Shown: positions 18,496 to 27,853 of the stretch, piece by piece
Layout: each line of letters opens with the position of its first letter
Numbering within the stretch: position 1 is the stretch's first letter
Origin: Desulfobacterales bacterium
Lineage (GTDB): Bacteria > Desulfobacterota > Desulfobacteria > Desulfobacterales > JAHEIW01
Direction: 5' to 3'
DNA length: 64,000 bases
Assembly (NCBI GenBank): GCA_030066985.1
Contig: JASJAN010000007.1
Span: forward strand, 1 to 64,000
Program-made: the position numbers and the translations under genes
Notes under the pieces: model-generated
What the model was told of the DNA's origin: nothing
What the model saw: only the letters and a program-made list of their open reading frames with translations
The model's database searches: none

Positions 18496-18801
18496 TCAGA
18501 TCCTCCTTTAACTGACGTCCACCTCTATCAGCGTTTGTGCAGTATCTGCTGCGAACTGCCATCGAGCTCGAGACAGGGAGGGGACAGATGATCGATTTTG
18601 ACATGATTAGCACACGTAGCAAAAAAAATAAACCGATGATAATGATCTAAGCGCAAATACAAGAAGATGGTTCAGGAGTCAAAAATTAACCCGCTTCTGT
18701 TATAGAAGCGGGTTCGGCTGGTTGGCCTTTGTGAAAAGGGTGAGCTGGCTGGATCTTGCCCTTTATTCACAGGTTCCAGATGTAACCTGACATTTAGGGC
18801 G
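18496..18801. other. 306-bp gap: fabH promoter and ihfA terminator
   Basis: The left part must contain the fabH promoter. A strong terminator (18681-18714) belongs to the ihfA side. A second weaker palindrome (GTGAAAAGGG near 18731 with CCCTTTATTCAC near 18760) lies next to the ihfA stop codon. Confidence 0.45.
18681..18714 (-). terminator. Rho-independent terminator of ihfA
   Basis: AACCCGCTTCT (18688-18698) and AGAAGCGGGTT (18704-18714) form a perfect 11-bp stem with a 5-nt loop. On the minus strand it is followed by AATTTTTG, and it lies downstream of the ihfA stop codon at 18802. Confidence 0.8.
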
Positions 18802-19086
18802 TTATAATAATCCGTTTATTTTTTTTCTAAGTTTTCCTGAGCATTTAAAGGTGACAACCCTTCGTTCCCTAAGAATCAGATCTTCGCCGGTTGCCGGATT
18901 GCGACCGCGACGTTTGTTTTTGTCTTTTACACAAAATTTTCCAAAACCGGAGATCAATACATCCTCATTTTTTTCGAGTGAGCCTTTAATGATCTCAAGC
19001 AAGGTTTCAATGATGTCGACAGATTTTTTCTTGGTAAAGCCAAGTTCATGAACTGCAGCAATGATATCACTTTTGGTTAATGCCAT
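18802..19086 (-). CDS. ihfA: Integration host factor alpha subunit / HU-family protein
   Basis: 94 residues of the HU/IHF DNA-bending family. It begins MALTKSDIIAAVHELGF and has the IHF-alpha style core EDVLISGFGKFCVKDK, the RRGRNPATGED beta-arm with the intercalating proline, and VVTFKCSGKLRKKING at the end, all closer to IHF alpha than to HU. IHF bends promoter DNA and is required by many sigma54 promoters such as those the regulator at 16008 would control. AGGAGG precedes the ATG. Assignment to IHF rather than HU is by pattern only; the second HU-type gene is at 49600. Confidence 0.85.
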   Translation of the reverse strand: MALTKSDIIAAVHELGFTKKKSVDIIETLLEIIKGSLEKNEDVLISGFGKFCVKDKNKRRGRNPATGEDLILRERRVVTFKCSGKLRKKINGLL

Positions 19087-19224
19087 ATGGGCCTCCTCAT
19101 GATAACCTGTTCCTTTTCCTTATATGAAAGCTGTGCGTTCATTTGACGGGTTCGGCGCCAGTGTCGGTTGTGATAACTTTAAAGAGCACGGTCTGTTATG
19201 CTACTGGTGCGCAAGTTCCCGGTT

Positions 19225-19398
19225 TCATTCATTGTGAGTAGGGCTAGTGCCCGGTGAATCAGGGTTTTGGTCTTGATCTCCAGACGGTTCTGGTTCTTCC
19301 TTGGGTGTTACAGCATCAATTTTTTTCATGATGTCTTTGACGCCTTTCATAATTCCATCAATTTCAGCTTTAATCTGAGCATCATCTATATCGTTCAT
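19225..19398 (-). CDS. Small acidic hypothetical protein
   Basis: 57 residues from ATG 19398, preceded by GGCGGAG at usual spacing; a longer frame from 19446 has no ribosome site. It starts MNDIDDAQIKAEIDGIMKGV, predicted as an amphipathic helix, followed by a Pro/Glu/Asp-rich disordered tail (EPEPSGDQDQNPDSPG). No cysteines, no membrane segment. It lies about 140 bp upstream of ihfA on the same strand. I recognise no family. Confidence 0.5.
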   Translation of the reverse strand: MNDIDDAQIKAEIDGIMKGVKDIMKKIDAVTPKEEPEPSGDQDQNPDSPGTSPTHNE

Positions 19399-19841
19399 TG
19401 CGAAATCTCCGCCGATCGGCTTGAATAAGATTTTATTCAATGGCACGCTGTTTTTATTTGGTGATTTTCATTTTTTCAGCTATCATAGTACTTTTAACGC
19501 GCCATCAAATGAATTGCATTTGTGTGATAAGCTAATAGCTTATACGTACCGAAATCATATGTCAAGATTCGAATTAATTAAATAATGATGATTCAAAAAC
19601 TAATCCAAGGGCGTTTTTCCTGCAAATTATGAATCAAATTCAATTTTTTGGTAATCATTTTTGCAGTTCAGATACGCGCTAGATAATCAATATAGTTGAC
19701 TTTATAGTGGTAGTCGGTTGATGCCCCCATCCAAGCCTATGATCGACAACCCTTTTTTAGCATAAATTAGCTCGTGATGTTTAAAATCAGTAAATGTTTT
19801 GGCCTTTAGAGCCGCAGAAATAAGCAAGATGGTCTTTAAGA
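19399..19841. other. 443-bp AT-rich gap
   Basis: This contains the likely promoter of the small acidic protein and a short perfect palindrome, ATAAGCTAATAGCTTAT near 19528-19546. No coding frame with a ribosome site was found. Confidence 0.4.
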
Positions 19842-19877
19842 TAATAAAAGGGTTCCCCTTAAACCTGCCGGGAACCC
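19842..19877 (-). terminator. Terminator of the tRNA-Thr gene
   Basis: GGGTTCCC (19850-19857) pairs with GGGAACCC (19870-19877). On the minus strand the stem is followed by TTTTATTAT, 12 nt after the tRNA 3' end. Confidence 0.8.
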
Positions 19878-19889
19878 GAATCAATCTCA

Positions 19890-19965
19890 TGGAGCCACCG
19901 TGCGGAGTTGAACCGCAGACCTGAGCATTACGAATGCCCTGCTCTACCAGCTGAGCTACGGTGGC
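19890..19965 (-). tRNA. tRNA-Thr (anticodon CGU)
   Basis: The minus strand folds into a complete cloverleaf of 76 nt. Acceptor GCCACCG/CGGTGGC, D stem GCTC/GAGC, anticodon stem GGGCA/TGCTC with loop TTCGTAA giving anticodon CGT, T stem TGCGG/CCGCA with loop TTCAACT, and an encoded CCA end. It decodes ACG as threonine. It is a single-gene unit with its own terminator. Confidence 0.93.
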
Positions 19966-20090
19966 ACATGTGCGGTTAATGGTTCTGCAAATCGCTAGAT
20001 GTGAAACACTGAATGTTTGCGGCATTTCAGCCGCTATACTGATTTCAAACCTCGCGTCATGCGGGAATTCGATGACTCCTTACTGTTTTT

Positions 20091-23000
20091 ATGATTCAAA
20101 ATCAAGTAATAAATTCGCTCCCTGACCTCATTGCTCAGACGCCACAAAGAGCGGGTCAAATTGAATGTTATGGTCTGAATGCCGCCGACAGAGCGCTGCT
20201 GATTATCAGACTATACCAGCATTTTCGAGTCCCAATTTTTGTGGTGGCATCTTCGCTAAATCAAGCGGATTCGATTTTAACGGATCTGCGATTCTTTAAG
20301 CCATCCCATGATGTGCCCCTGTATTTATTTCCCTCGTATAATATATTACCTTTTAAATCAATGGCATATCACAATGAAACAGCTGCGCGCCGTATTCGTA
20401 CCCTCTATCACATGCTGGAATCGTCAACACCACCAATAGTGGTGACGGCTGCTGAAACGCTTTTGCAAAAAATTGTTCCGAAGCAAGAGATCATTCGTTA
20501 TGCCGAATTGATACTGGCTGGCGAGGAAGTTGATCGGGAGCGTCTGATCGAAAAATTGATTGCAGGCGGGTATACACACGCAGCCATCGTAGAGGAGCCG
20601 GGCGACTTTTGCGTACGCGGCGGAATTCTCGATATTTACTGCCCGCTCTATTCAGATCCGCTGCGAATTGAGTTTTTTGGCGATGTGGCAGAGTCCATTC
20701 GCTTTTTCTCCGCTTCCAGTCAGCGAACGATATCAAACATAACTGAAGCTATCATTTTACCAGCCCGTGAGATGATCATTGAAAAAGCCCTCTTGCCGCA
20801 GATTATCAGCCGCATCCGATCCCGGGCATCTGATGTCGAAACACCGTTGAGCGAGACCCGAAAAATTATCGACTCAATTAAAAACGGACAGGGATTTCCG
20901 GGAGTGGAAAATCTCATCTCTCTGATTTATCCCCAGCTCGACACCGTTTTTGATTTTCTGCCCGACAATGCTCTGGTGGTATCGATATCAGACGAAGATC
21001 TGGCTGAAGCGGTCAAAATGCAAGAGAATCACATCGCTAAAAATTATAAAGCTGCTTATCTCGCCAAACACCTGTGTGTCGAACCGTCAAGCCTGTATAT
21101 GAGCGGCAGCCAACTTCAAGCGCTGATCACACAACGCAATCCGCTGATTTTTAAGATGTTGGACATTCAAGCAGGATCGACACAACGTTTTTCAAGGCGT
21201 CTGCAGTTTAAGTCTGTGATTGAGGACAATAGCGACATCCGTTTGCAGTTAAATAATTATCAAGAGAAAGAAAACCTTCTTAAACCACTGGCGGATTGGC
21301 TCGATACGAACAGGCGTAATGGATTGACCCCCGTTCTGGTGTGTCGAACAGAGACTCAGGCCCAACGCTTAAAATCTTTACTGCAGCCTTACGGGTTCCA
21401 ATTTAAAATAGTCAATGCATATGCCGATGTAAAATTTGAGCCCAACACACTATGGTTGTGCATCGGGCATATTTCTGCCGGGTTTGTTTGGCCAACAGAG
21501 TCTCTGGCGATCATCACAGAGGCCGAAATTTTTGGTCTCAGGTCGCGCCGCAAAAAAGCATTGCGCCCTCGGCGGCCATCTGAACTGCTGGATCTGCAGG
21601 ATTTAAAAAAGGGCGACCTGGTCGTGCATGTCGAGCATGGTATCGGGCGCTATGAGGGCCTGGTGAAGCTGCAAATTGATGGACTTGCCAATGATTTTCT
21701 TAAGCTGGTTTATAAGGATGACGACAAGCTTTATTTACCAGTTGATCGCATGAACCGAGTCCAGCAGTACATGGGAGTGGAAGGCGTTGAACCGGTCATT
21801 GATAAAATGGGCGGTAATTCCTGGAAGCGCATTAAGGCGCGGGTGAAACGCTCTGCCGAGAAAATTGCCGGTGAGCTCCTGAGATTGTATGCAACTCGAA
21901 AATACGAGTACGGATTTGCCTTCAGTGCGGTTGACGACTATTTTCGTGATTTCGAGGCTGGCTTTGAATATGAAGAGACGACCGATCAAGTAAATGCCAT
22001 TGAGGTGGTACTCGAAGATATGTATCGTTCTACACCGATGGATCGGCTCATTTGTGGGGATGTCGGTTATGGCAAAACAGAGGTGGCTCTGCGTGCATCC
22101 TTTTTGGCCACCCACAATGGTAAACAGGTTGCGGTTCTAGTCCCAACGACGATCCTGGCAGAGCAGCACTTTGCCACCTTTAGCATGCGTTATGAGCGCT
22201 ATCCGATTAACATCGCCTGTTTGAGCCGTTTTCGACCGGTGCGCGAGCAAAAGCAGATCATAGCGGACCTGAAAGCGGGCAAACTGGATATTGTTATCGG
22301 TACGCATCGCTTGCTGCAAAAAGATATCGCATTTAAAGATTTGGGATTACTCGTTTTGGATGAAGAGCAGCGTTTTGGTGTTCGCCATAAAGAAAAACTG
22401 AAAAAATTAAAACACAATGTAGATGTGCTGGCGCTCACTGCTACGCCGATTCCGCGAACACTGCATATGTCGCTGGTGGGTATCCGGGATATCAGCATCA
22501 TTTCGACACCTCCTGAATTTCGACAATCGATTATCACCACCGTCTCGGAATTCAATGAGGAAATGATCATTGAGGCGATTCGAAAAGAACTACAGCGCAA
22601 TGGTCAGATTTTCTTTGTGCATAACAATATTCAAAGCATCAGCAAAATGGCGCGCAAACTGCAGCAACTGGTGCCGGAAGTCAAATTAGAAGTTGCTCAT
22701 GGCCAGATGAACGAAAATGATCTTGAGCAAGTCATGTATCGTTTTTTCAATAAGGAATTTGACCTGCTCGTCTGTACAACGATTATTGAGTCGGGGTTGG
22801 ATGTTTCTTCGGCCAATACCATTATCGTCAACCGGGCAGATCGTTTTGGCCTGGCGCAGATTTATCAGTTGCGAGGTCGTGTCGGCCGCTCAGATGAGCA
22901 GGCCTATGCCTATTTAATTGTTCCACAGGAAAGCGTGTTAACAACAGATGCTCGCAAGCGGCTCAAAGTCTTAATGGAGCACAGTGATCTGGGATCCGGT

Positions 23001-23606
23001 TTTCAAATTGCGATGAACGATTTAAAAATCCGTGGCGGCGGCACAATTCTTGGTGCGTCTCAGTCCGGTCATATCGCGGCTGTGGGCTACGATATGTTTT
23101 TAAAGCTAATGGAAAATGCGATTGCCGAATTAAAAGGTCAGATAACCATCGAACCGCTGGACCCTGAAGTCAATGTTCACCTTTCGGCCTTTCTATCTGA
23201 GTCCTATATCCCGGATATTGACCAGCGAATGGCCGCCTACCGTCGACTGGCCCGTATGACAGAGCTGCCGGACGTGACTGAATTTAAAAATGAGCTCATT
23301 GATCGCTATGGGAAACCGCCGCAGGAGGCCGATAATTTGTTATTTAAGATCGGATTAAAAATTTTATCCAAAAAGGCTGGGATTTCCAAGTTGGATCTAT
23401 CCGAACGCCAGATGCACCTTCAATTTTCTGCTGCACACCTGAAAAATACCGACGCGCTGGTGGACTTAATTCAATCGACCCCCCAGCGTTATGAGTTGAC
23501 GCCTGGGCAAGTGCTGAAAGTAAAATTGGCAAATAGCCATGACAGAAGGCATTTAAGGCAAGCTAGAAATATATTGAAAGATATTATAGAGCGTGTTAAA
23601 AATTAA
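20091..23606 (+). CDS. mfd: Transcription-repair coupling factor Mfd
   Basis: 1171 residues, normal for Mfd. UvrB-homology region at the N-terminus (YLFPSYNILPFKSMAYH), RNA-polymerase interaction domain near 500-570 (LKKGDLVVHVEHGIGRYEGL), RecG-like translocase with Walker A GDVGYGKTE near 656 and DEEQRFG near 757, helicase C domain with LRGRVGRS, and the TRCF C-terminal domain from about 1025. It removes stalled RNA polymerase from lesions and recruits UvrA. The ATG at 20091 has no strong ribosome site. It heads the plus-strand run but is separated from the next gene by repeat element B. Confidence 0.97.
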   Translation: MIQNQVINSLPDLIAQTPQRAGQIECYGLNAADRALLIIRLYQHFRVPIFVVASSLNQADSILTDLRFFKPSHDVPLYLFPSYNILPFKSMAYHNETAARRIRTLYHMLESSTPPIVVTAAETLLQKIVPKQEIIRYAELILAGEEVDRERLIEKLIAGGYTHAAIVEEPGDFCVRGGILDIYCPLYSDPLRIEFFGDVAESIRFFSASSQRTISNITEAIILPAREMIIEKALLPQIISRIRSRASDVETPLSETRKIIDSIKNGQGFPGVENLISLIYPQLDTVFDFLPDNALVVSISDEDLAEAVKMQENHIAKNYKAAYLAKHLCVEPSSLYMSGSQLQALITQRNPLIFKMLDIQAGSTQRFSRRLQFKSVIEDNSDIRLQLNNYQEKENLLKPLADWLDTNRRNGLTPVLVCRTETQAQRLKSLLQPYGFQFKIVNAYADVKFEPNTLWLCIGHISAGFVWPTESLAIITEAEIFGLRSRRKKALRPRRPSELLDLQDLKKGDLVVHVEHGIGRYEGLVKLQIDGLANDFLKLVYKDDDKLYLPVDRMNRVQQYMGVEGVEPVIDKMGGNSWKRIKARVKRSAEKIAGELLRLYATRKYEYGFAFSAVDDYFRDFEAGFEYEETTDQVNAIEVVLEDMYRSTPMDRLICGDVGYGKTEVALRASFLATHNGKQVAVLVPTTILAEQHFATFSMRYERYPINIACLSRFRPVREQKQIIADLKAGKLDIVIGTHRLLQKDIAFKDLGLLVLDEEQRFGVRHKEKLKKLKHNVDVLALTATPIPRTLHMSLVGIRDISIISTPPEFRQSIITTVSEFNEEMIIEAIRKELQRNGQIFFVHNNIQSISKMARKLQQLVPEVKLEVAHGQMNENDLEQVMYRFFNKEFDLLVCTTIIESGLDVSSANTIIVNRADRFGLAQIYQLRGRVGRSDEQAYAYLIVPQESVLTTDARKRLKVLMEHSDLGSGFQIAMNDLKIRGGGTILGASQSGHIAAVGYDMFLKLMENAIAELKGQITIEPLDPEVNVHLSAFLSESYIPDIDQRMAAYRRLARMTELPDVTEFKNELIDRYGKPPQEADNLLFKIGLKILSKKAGISKLDLSERQMHLQFSAAHLKNTDALVDLIQSTPQRYELTPGQVLKVKLANSHDRRHLRQARNILKDIIERVKN

Positions 23607-23647
23607 AGTTTAAATAACCTATTATTAAAATGCATCTAACAGTTACT

Positions 23648-23735
23648 GGTTGAGCCCGTTGCCCGTTAACCCGTTTACCGGTTAGCGGCTGTTTTTTAAT
23701 ATTCTAACGGGCTCAGCTGGTTTAGCCGGCGCGAC
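23648..23735. repeat. Palindromic element B (CCCGTT words), homologous to element A
   Basis: GAGCCCGTT (23652-23660) pairs with AACGGGCTC (23706-23714). CCCGTT occurs three times in the left arm. The core words GTTGAGCCCGTT and AACGGGCTCA are shared with 17407-17475. The 14-mer AAAATGCATCTAAC just outside it (23627-23640) recurs at 49318-49331 in element J. It lies between mfd and the next plus-strand gene. Confidence 0.65.
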
Positions 23736-23835
23736 AGGCAAGCTCAATCAGAATATCGAATATTTTGGGGATAGCGTACACCTTTAAGAACCGATAAAGT
23801 TAGCTGGTGGCTGAATATCCGGTTGTTTTTCCCTT

Positions 23836-24597
23836 ATGAATAATTTATTGAAGACCAAAAAGATATCACAGAAAATTAGATTGCTGTCAGTGTTATTGAT
23901 TTTGGGATTGCTGACAAGTTGTATGAATTCAGGGCCAAATTCCGGCAATGAACCCTTAATCCAGGTTGGTGACCGAGTGATGACTGTTCTTGAGTTTAAT
24001 GAGGCTTTTGAAATTGTCCGATCGGCCTATCCACAGAACATAAAGGATGAGCCCGATGACCTAAGGAATGCGCAATTACGCCTTTTAAACCAGCTGGCGA
24101 TCGAGATGATTATTCTTGAGAGGGCTGAAGAATTGGAACTTTCGGTTTCAGATGACGAGATGAATAAAGCCGTAAATGATATCAAAAGCGATTATCCTGA
24201 AGATACCTTTGAGAAAACGTTGCTAAAAACGGCTGTCTCATATGAATCATGGAAGGCCCGTTTAAAAAACAGAATGCTGATGCAAAAGGTGATTGACCAC
24301 GAGCTGAAGGATCAAATTGTCATCACGCCTGAAGATATTGCTGACTACTACGAACGTAACATAAAGACGCGCGCGCCGGAAGCTGAAACAACCGCTTCAA
24401 AGGAAGAAATGAATGAAATGATCATAAAGTTTTTACGGCGCGAGAAAACAGAGCAGGCTTATCAAAGATGGATTAATAATCTTAAAAAAAAATACCCCAT
24501 TGATATCGACAGTGTCCAGTGGGAAAACATCAGTGGCTCTAAATACATCCAGGATCAGAATTTAAAAGACTTGGATTTAACTCAAAAACCTGAGTAA
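23836..24597 (+). CDS. SurA-N-like periplasmic chaperone lipoprotein without a PPIase domain
   Basis: 253 residues. The N-terminus carries a lipoprotein signal ending LLTSCMNSG. The rest matches the helical SurA N-terminal chaperone fold (VGDRVMTVLEFNEAFE, then a LLNQLAIEMIILERAEEL helix), but no parvulin (PpiC) domain follows, unlike the next gene. It would bind unfolded outer-membrane proteins in the periplasm. It sits about 75 bp before the complete SurA-like gene on the same strand, so the two probably act together. Confidence 0.7.
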   Translation: MNNLLKTKKISQKIRLLSVLLILGLLTSCMNSGPNSGNEPLIQVGDRVMTVLEFNEAFEIVRSAYPQNIKDEPDDLRNAQLRLLNQLAIEMIILERAEELELSVSDDEMNKAVNDIKSDYPEDTFEKTLLKTAVSYESWKARLKNRMLMQKVIDHELKDQIVITPEDIADYYERNIKTRAPEAETTASKEEMNEMIIKFLRREKTEQAYQRWINNLKKKYPIDIDSVQWENISGSKYIQDQNLKDLDLTQKPE

Positions 24598-24671
24598 TGT
24601 TGTTTGAATAATCAATATCCTCTTGCCGCATTGTACGAGATGCAAAAAAACGGATAGCGGTCAATTCAACG

Positions 24672-25682
24672 ATGCTTTGTTTAAATAGAAACATAAAATT
24701 TCATTTTATTTTGTTTGCATATTGCCTGCTGGCATTTAACGGGCTTTATTTTTCGACCCCTGTCCGGGCTGATACAACCACTGTCGTCGATCGCATTGTC
24801 GCGGTTGTCAACGATGAGATCATAACACTCTATGAGCTTAATAAAATGTTGCAACCCTATGAAGAAAATATCGAAGCCCTTGGTTATGCACCTGAGAAAA
24901 AACGTGAGACGCTTTTTAAGCTTCGCACCGACCTGCTCAACAAGCTTATCGACCAAAAGCTAGCAGATCAACAAATCAAAAAGAACAATATCAAGATCAG
25001 TACCAAAGAAATCGACATGACCATAGAGCGCTTAAAAGAGACGCGCTCTTATACCGATGAAGACTTAAGAGCGGGATTGGCCCAGCAGGGTTTGACCATG
25101 GAGGAGTACCGGGAAAATCTAAAGCAGCAATTGCTAAGAAGCAACCTGGTAAATCGCGAAGTCAAATCAAAAATCGTTGTGACCACACAAGAAATTGAAG
25201 AATATTACAATGCCCATCGTGATAAGTATGCCGGTCAAACAAAATACCATATCTGGAATATCGCCATTCGCTTTTCGGCGTATGCTGATTCTGCTGAAAT
25301 ACAAAGCGCCCTTGAAAAAATGGAGGCTGTCTTAAGGCAGCTTGAACAAGGTCGCTCCTTTCAAGAAATTGTAAATGAAATCCCGAACCGACCAGGGATG
25401 CTGGAAGGCTCGGATTTGGGTCTATACGAACTAAATGAAATGTCTTCTGACCTGCAAAATACCGTCAAAAATATGAAAGCGGAAGAATTCAGTCCGATTT
25501 TAAGCTCCAGCGGTGGGCATCAGATCATCTATGTTGAAGAAATCCTTTTGACTGATCCTAAAGCGATGTCTGATGCGAAAGCTGAAATTCAGGAGATTTT
25601 GTACAATGAGGCGGTTGACAATCGCTACGAGACCTGGCTGACTGACTTGCGCAAGCGGTCACATATCAAGATCATAAAGTAA
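24672..25682 (+). CDS. surA: SurA-like periplasmic chaperone/peptidyl-prolyl isomerase
   Basis: 336 residues. Signal peptide (cleavage near PVRAD), then VDRIVAVVNDEIITLYEL, the standard SurA N-terminal start, a helical chaperone core, and one parvulin-type domain at about 190-290 (GSDLGLYELNEMSSDLQ, FSPILSSSGGHQIIYVEE). E. coli SurA has two parvulin domains; many Desulfobacterota proteins have one. It helps fold outer-membrane beta-barrels. Its neighbours, a lipoprotein SurA-N protein and a RodZ-like protein, suggest an envelope-biogenesis unit. Confidence 0.85.
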   Translation: MLCLNRNIKFHFILFAYCLLAFNGLYFSTPVRADTTTVVDRIVAVVNDEIITLYELNKMLQPYEENIEALGYAPEKKRETLFKLRTDLLNKLIDQKLADQQIKKNNIKISTKEIDMTIERLKETRSYTDEDLRAGLAQQGLTMEEYRENLKQQLLRSNLVNREVKSKIVVTTQEIEEYYNAHRDKYAGQTKYHIWNIAIRFSAYADSAEIQSALEKMEAVLRQLEQGRSFQEIVNEIPNRPGMLEGSDLGLYELNEMSSDLQNTVKNMKAEEFSPILSSSGGHQIIYVEEILLTDPKAMSDAKAEIQEILYNEAVDNRYETWLTDLRKRSHIKIIK

Positions 25683-25724
25683 TTTGCGCCAATATACAAA
25701 TGATAACCCGCAACCCCAAGCGCG

Positions 25725-26465
25725 ATGATGAAACCTGAGAAAGAATCTTTTTCATTTGGCTACTATCTTCAGTCGATAAGGCTTGAAAAGAATATCACTT
25801 TGGAAACAGTTGCCGAAGAGACCCGCATCGCAATCAGTAATTTAATTCTGATTGAAAAAGAAGATGTTGAGTCGCTACCAAATCCGGTTTTTGTGAAGGG
25901 GTTTCTGCGCTCTTACGCACAGGCTATAGGAGCTAACGGGGAAGAAGCTGTCAGGCTATACGAGGCCAAGCTGGATATGAAAAACCGTTTTGACGATACC
26001 ACTCGTATTTCACCCAAATTTAAGCTTTCTCCCTGGCGCAATCTAATATTGTCCATTGTCGCAGTCGTCGGTTTGATTGCTATGTCGTTGTATGGGGTTT
26101 CCTATTTTCAGCACCGCACAACGCATTCTGACAAAACTGAAACTGCTGGTCCCGGCGAACTTGCGCCAGAAGCGCATGCCACGGACCCAAATACATCAGC
26201 AGCAAAAAACAAAATACCATCTGCGACCCTCACGAAAAAGGTGTTGCACATACGAGCACTTGAGGACACTTGGGTGAAAATCATCGTAGACAATCAGGAA
26301 CCCAAGGAGTACAATCTGCGCTCCGGAGATCAATTGGAAGAAGAAGCGACTGTGGGTTATAACCTGCTGATCGGAAATGCTATCGGGCTGGAACTGAAAT
26401 TAGATGGCAAACCTGTCAACATTTCCGGCAAAGCCGGCGAGGTCGTTAATATTCAAATTCCTTAA
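25725..26465 (+). CDS. RodZ-like cytoskeletal anchor protein
   Basis: 246 residues: an N-terminal RodZ-type helix-turn-helix (FGYYLQSIRLEKNITLETVA to SYAQAIGANGEE, about 10-85), one membrane segment at about 107-125 and a C-terminal DUF4115-like beta domain from about 175 (LHIRALEDTWVKIIVDNQEP). RodZ links MreB to the cell wall in rod-shaped bacteria. Two ATG codons lie at the start (25725 and 25728), with only a weak ribosome site. It is close to its neighbours on both sides (about 42 and 31 bp). Confidence 0.85.
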   Translation: MMKPEKESFSFGYYLQSIRLEKNITLETVAEETRIAISNLILIEKEDVESLPNPVFVKGFLRSYAQAIGANGEEAVRLYEAKLDMKNRFDDTTRISPKFKLSPWRNLILSIVAVVGLIAMSLYGVSYFQHRTTHSDKTETAGPGELAPEAHATDPNTSAAKNKIPSATLTKKVLHIRALEDTWVKIIVDNQEPKEYNLRSGDQLEEEATVGYNLLIGNAIGLELKLDGKPVNISGKAGEVVNIQIP

Positions 26466-26496
26466 AATGTTCATCTGAAGATTTCTGTTATACAAA

Positions 26497-27849
26497 ATGC
26501 AAACCGACCGCATCAAAATATTAGTCGACAGCATAAAACGACTGTTAAGGCGCGGGGCGATGTCACATCTAAGCAATATTGTCGCCAAAACGCATGCGGC
26601 GGACCTGTCGGTTGTTTTCCGATCACTGTCGATTTCCCAACAGCTCCGATTATTTAACCTGATCACGGATGTCGAACAAAAAGGTATATTGTTCAGCGAG
26701 CTGGATGCCGATTCATTTTTAGATCTTATTGAAGAAATCAAGATAGACGATATCGTTGAAGTTTTTGAGCATATGCCCAACGACGATGTGGCTGATTTGT
26801 TGGAGCGCTTGCCGGAAGAAAAGGCCGACGCCATCCTCGAGAAGATGAAAAAAGATGAGTCGGCAGAGGTCGAAGATCTGCTGCAGTATGAAAAGGATAC
26901 TGCCGGCGGCATTATGGTGACAGATTTTATTGCCCTGGCAGAAGATACGACCGCACAAGAAGCCATTGAGGCTCTACAAAAGGAATATTCTGACGTGGAG
27001 ATGCCTTTCTATCTCTATGTCGTCGATGATTACGCCAAGCTGGTCGGTGTTAGCTCTTTGCGCCAGCTGGTACTGGTGAGGCCAGAAACACCCCTCAAAG
27101 CCTTTATGACCACAGATGTGTTTTCTGTTCAAACCGATATGGATCAGGAGGAGGTCGCCAAAATCGTCGCCCGCTATGACATTTTAGCCGTGCCGGTGGT
27201 AGATGATACCAACCGGCTGGTCGGAATCGTTACGGTGGATGACGTTATCGACATTTTTCGTCAAGAGGCGACTGAGGACATTTTAAAGATGGCCGGTGTC
27301 GGAGAGGAATTTGTCGAAACCAAGTCGGTTTTAAAAAGTACGCGTATCCGCTTGCCCTGGCTCTTCGCCAGCTGTGTAGGGGGCATCATTGCATTTTTTA
27401 TCATCGGCAAATTTGAAGGCTCTTTGTCCAAAATTACCACCCTGGCGGCATTTATTCCCGTCATAATGGGCATGGGTGGGAACATCGGTACCCAGTCCTC
27501 CACCATCGTCGTTCGCGGTATCGCAACGGGTCGAATCGATATTCGCGATTTTTGGTCGGTCCTGCTCAAGGAATTGGCGATCGGGGTTATTTTAGGTGTT
27601 ATCTATGGCATACTCATCGGCAGCGTCGCTCAGGCGCGTTACAGCACAGTCGCCTTGGCCCTTGCAGTTGGTTTGGCAGTTATCAGCTCAATGTCGATAG
27701 CCGCCCTGGTTGGCTCGTTGGTCCCGATGGCCTTTGCACGAATCCATATCGACCCGGCTGTCGCCACCGGACCTTTTGTCACGACAGCCATTGATATCAT
27801 TAGCGTTTCGTTTTATTTTATGATTGCCACTGCGCTCTTGGGTCTGTAG
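26497..27849 (+). CDS. mgtE: Magnesium transporter MgtE
   Basis: 450 residues: MgtE N-domain at about 30-130, two CBS domains at about 135-255 (VVDDYAKLVGVSSLRQL and VVDDTNRLVGIVTVDDV), and a five-helix membrane domain at about 285-450 including GMGGNIGTQSSTIVVRG, the conserved pore motif. CBS and N domains sense internal Mg2+ and gate the channel. It ends 4 bp before the recO start. Confidence 0.95.
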   Translation: MQTDRIKILVDSIKRLLRRGAMSHLSNIVAKTHAADLSVVFRSLSISQQLRLFNLITDVEQKGILFSELDADSFLDLIEEIKIDDIVEVFEHMPNDDVADLLERLPEEKADAILEKMKKDESAEVEDLLQYEKDTAGGIMVTDFIALAEDTTAQEAIEALQKEYSDVEMPFYLYVVDDYAKLVGVSSLRQLVLVRPETPLKAFMTTDVFSVQTDMDQEEVAKIVARYDILAVPVVDDTNRLVGIVTVDDVIDIFRQEATEDILKMAGVGEEFVETKSVLKSTRIRLPWLFASCVGGIIAFFIIGKFEGSLSKITTLAAFIPVIMGMGGNIGTQSSTIVVRGIATGRIDIRDFWSVLLKELAIGVILGVIYGILIGSVAQARYSTVALALAVGLAVISSMSIAALVGSLVPMAFARIHIDPAVATGPFVTTAIDIISVSFYFMIATALLGL

Positions 27850-27853
27850 TTTC

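Noticed and set aside
19702-20025. 107-codon minus-strand open frame over the tRNA gene
   Set aside because: It runs across tRNA-Thr and its terminator; the RNA gene explains the sequence.
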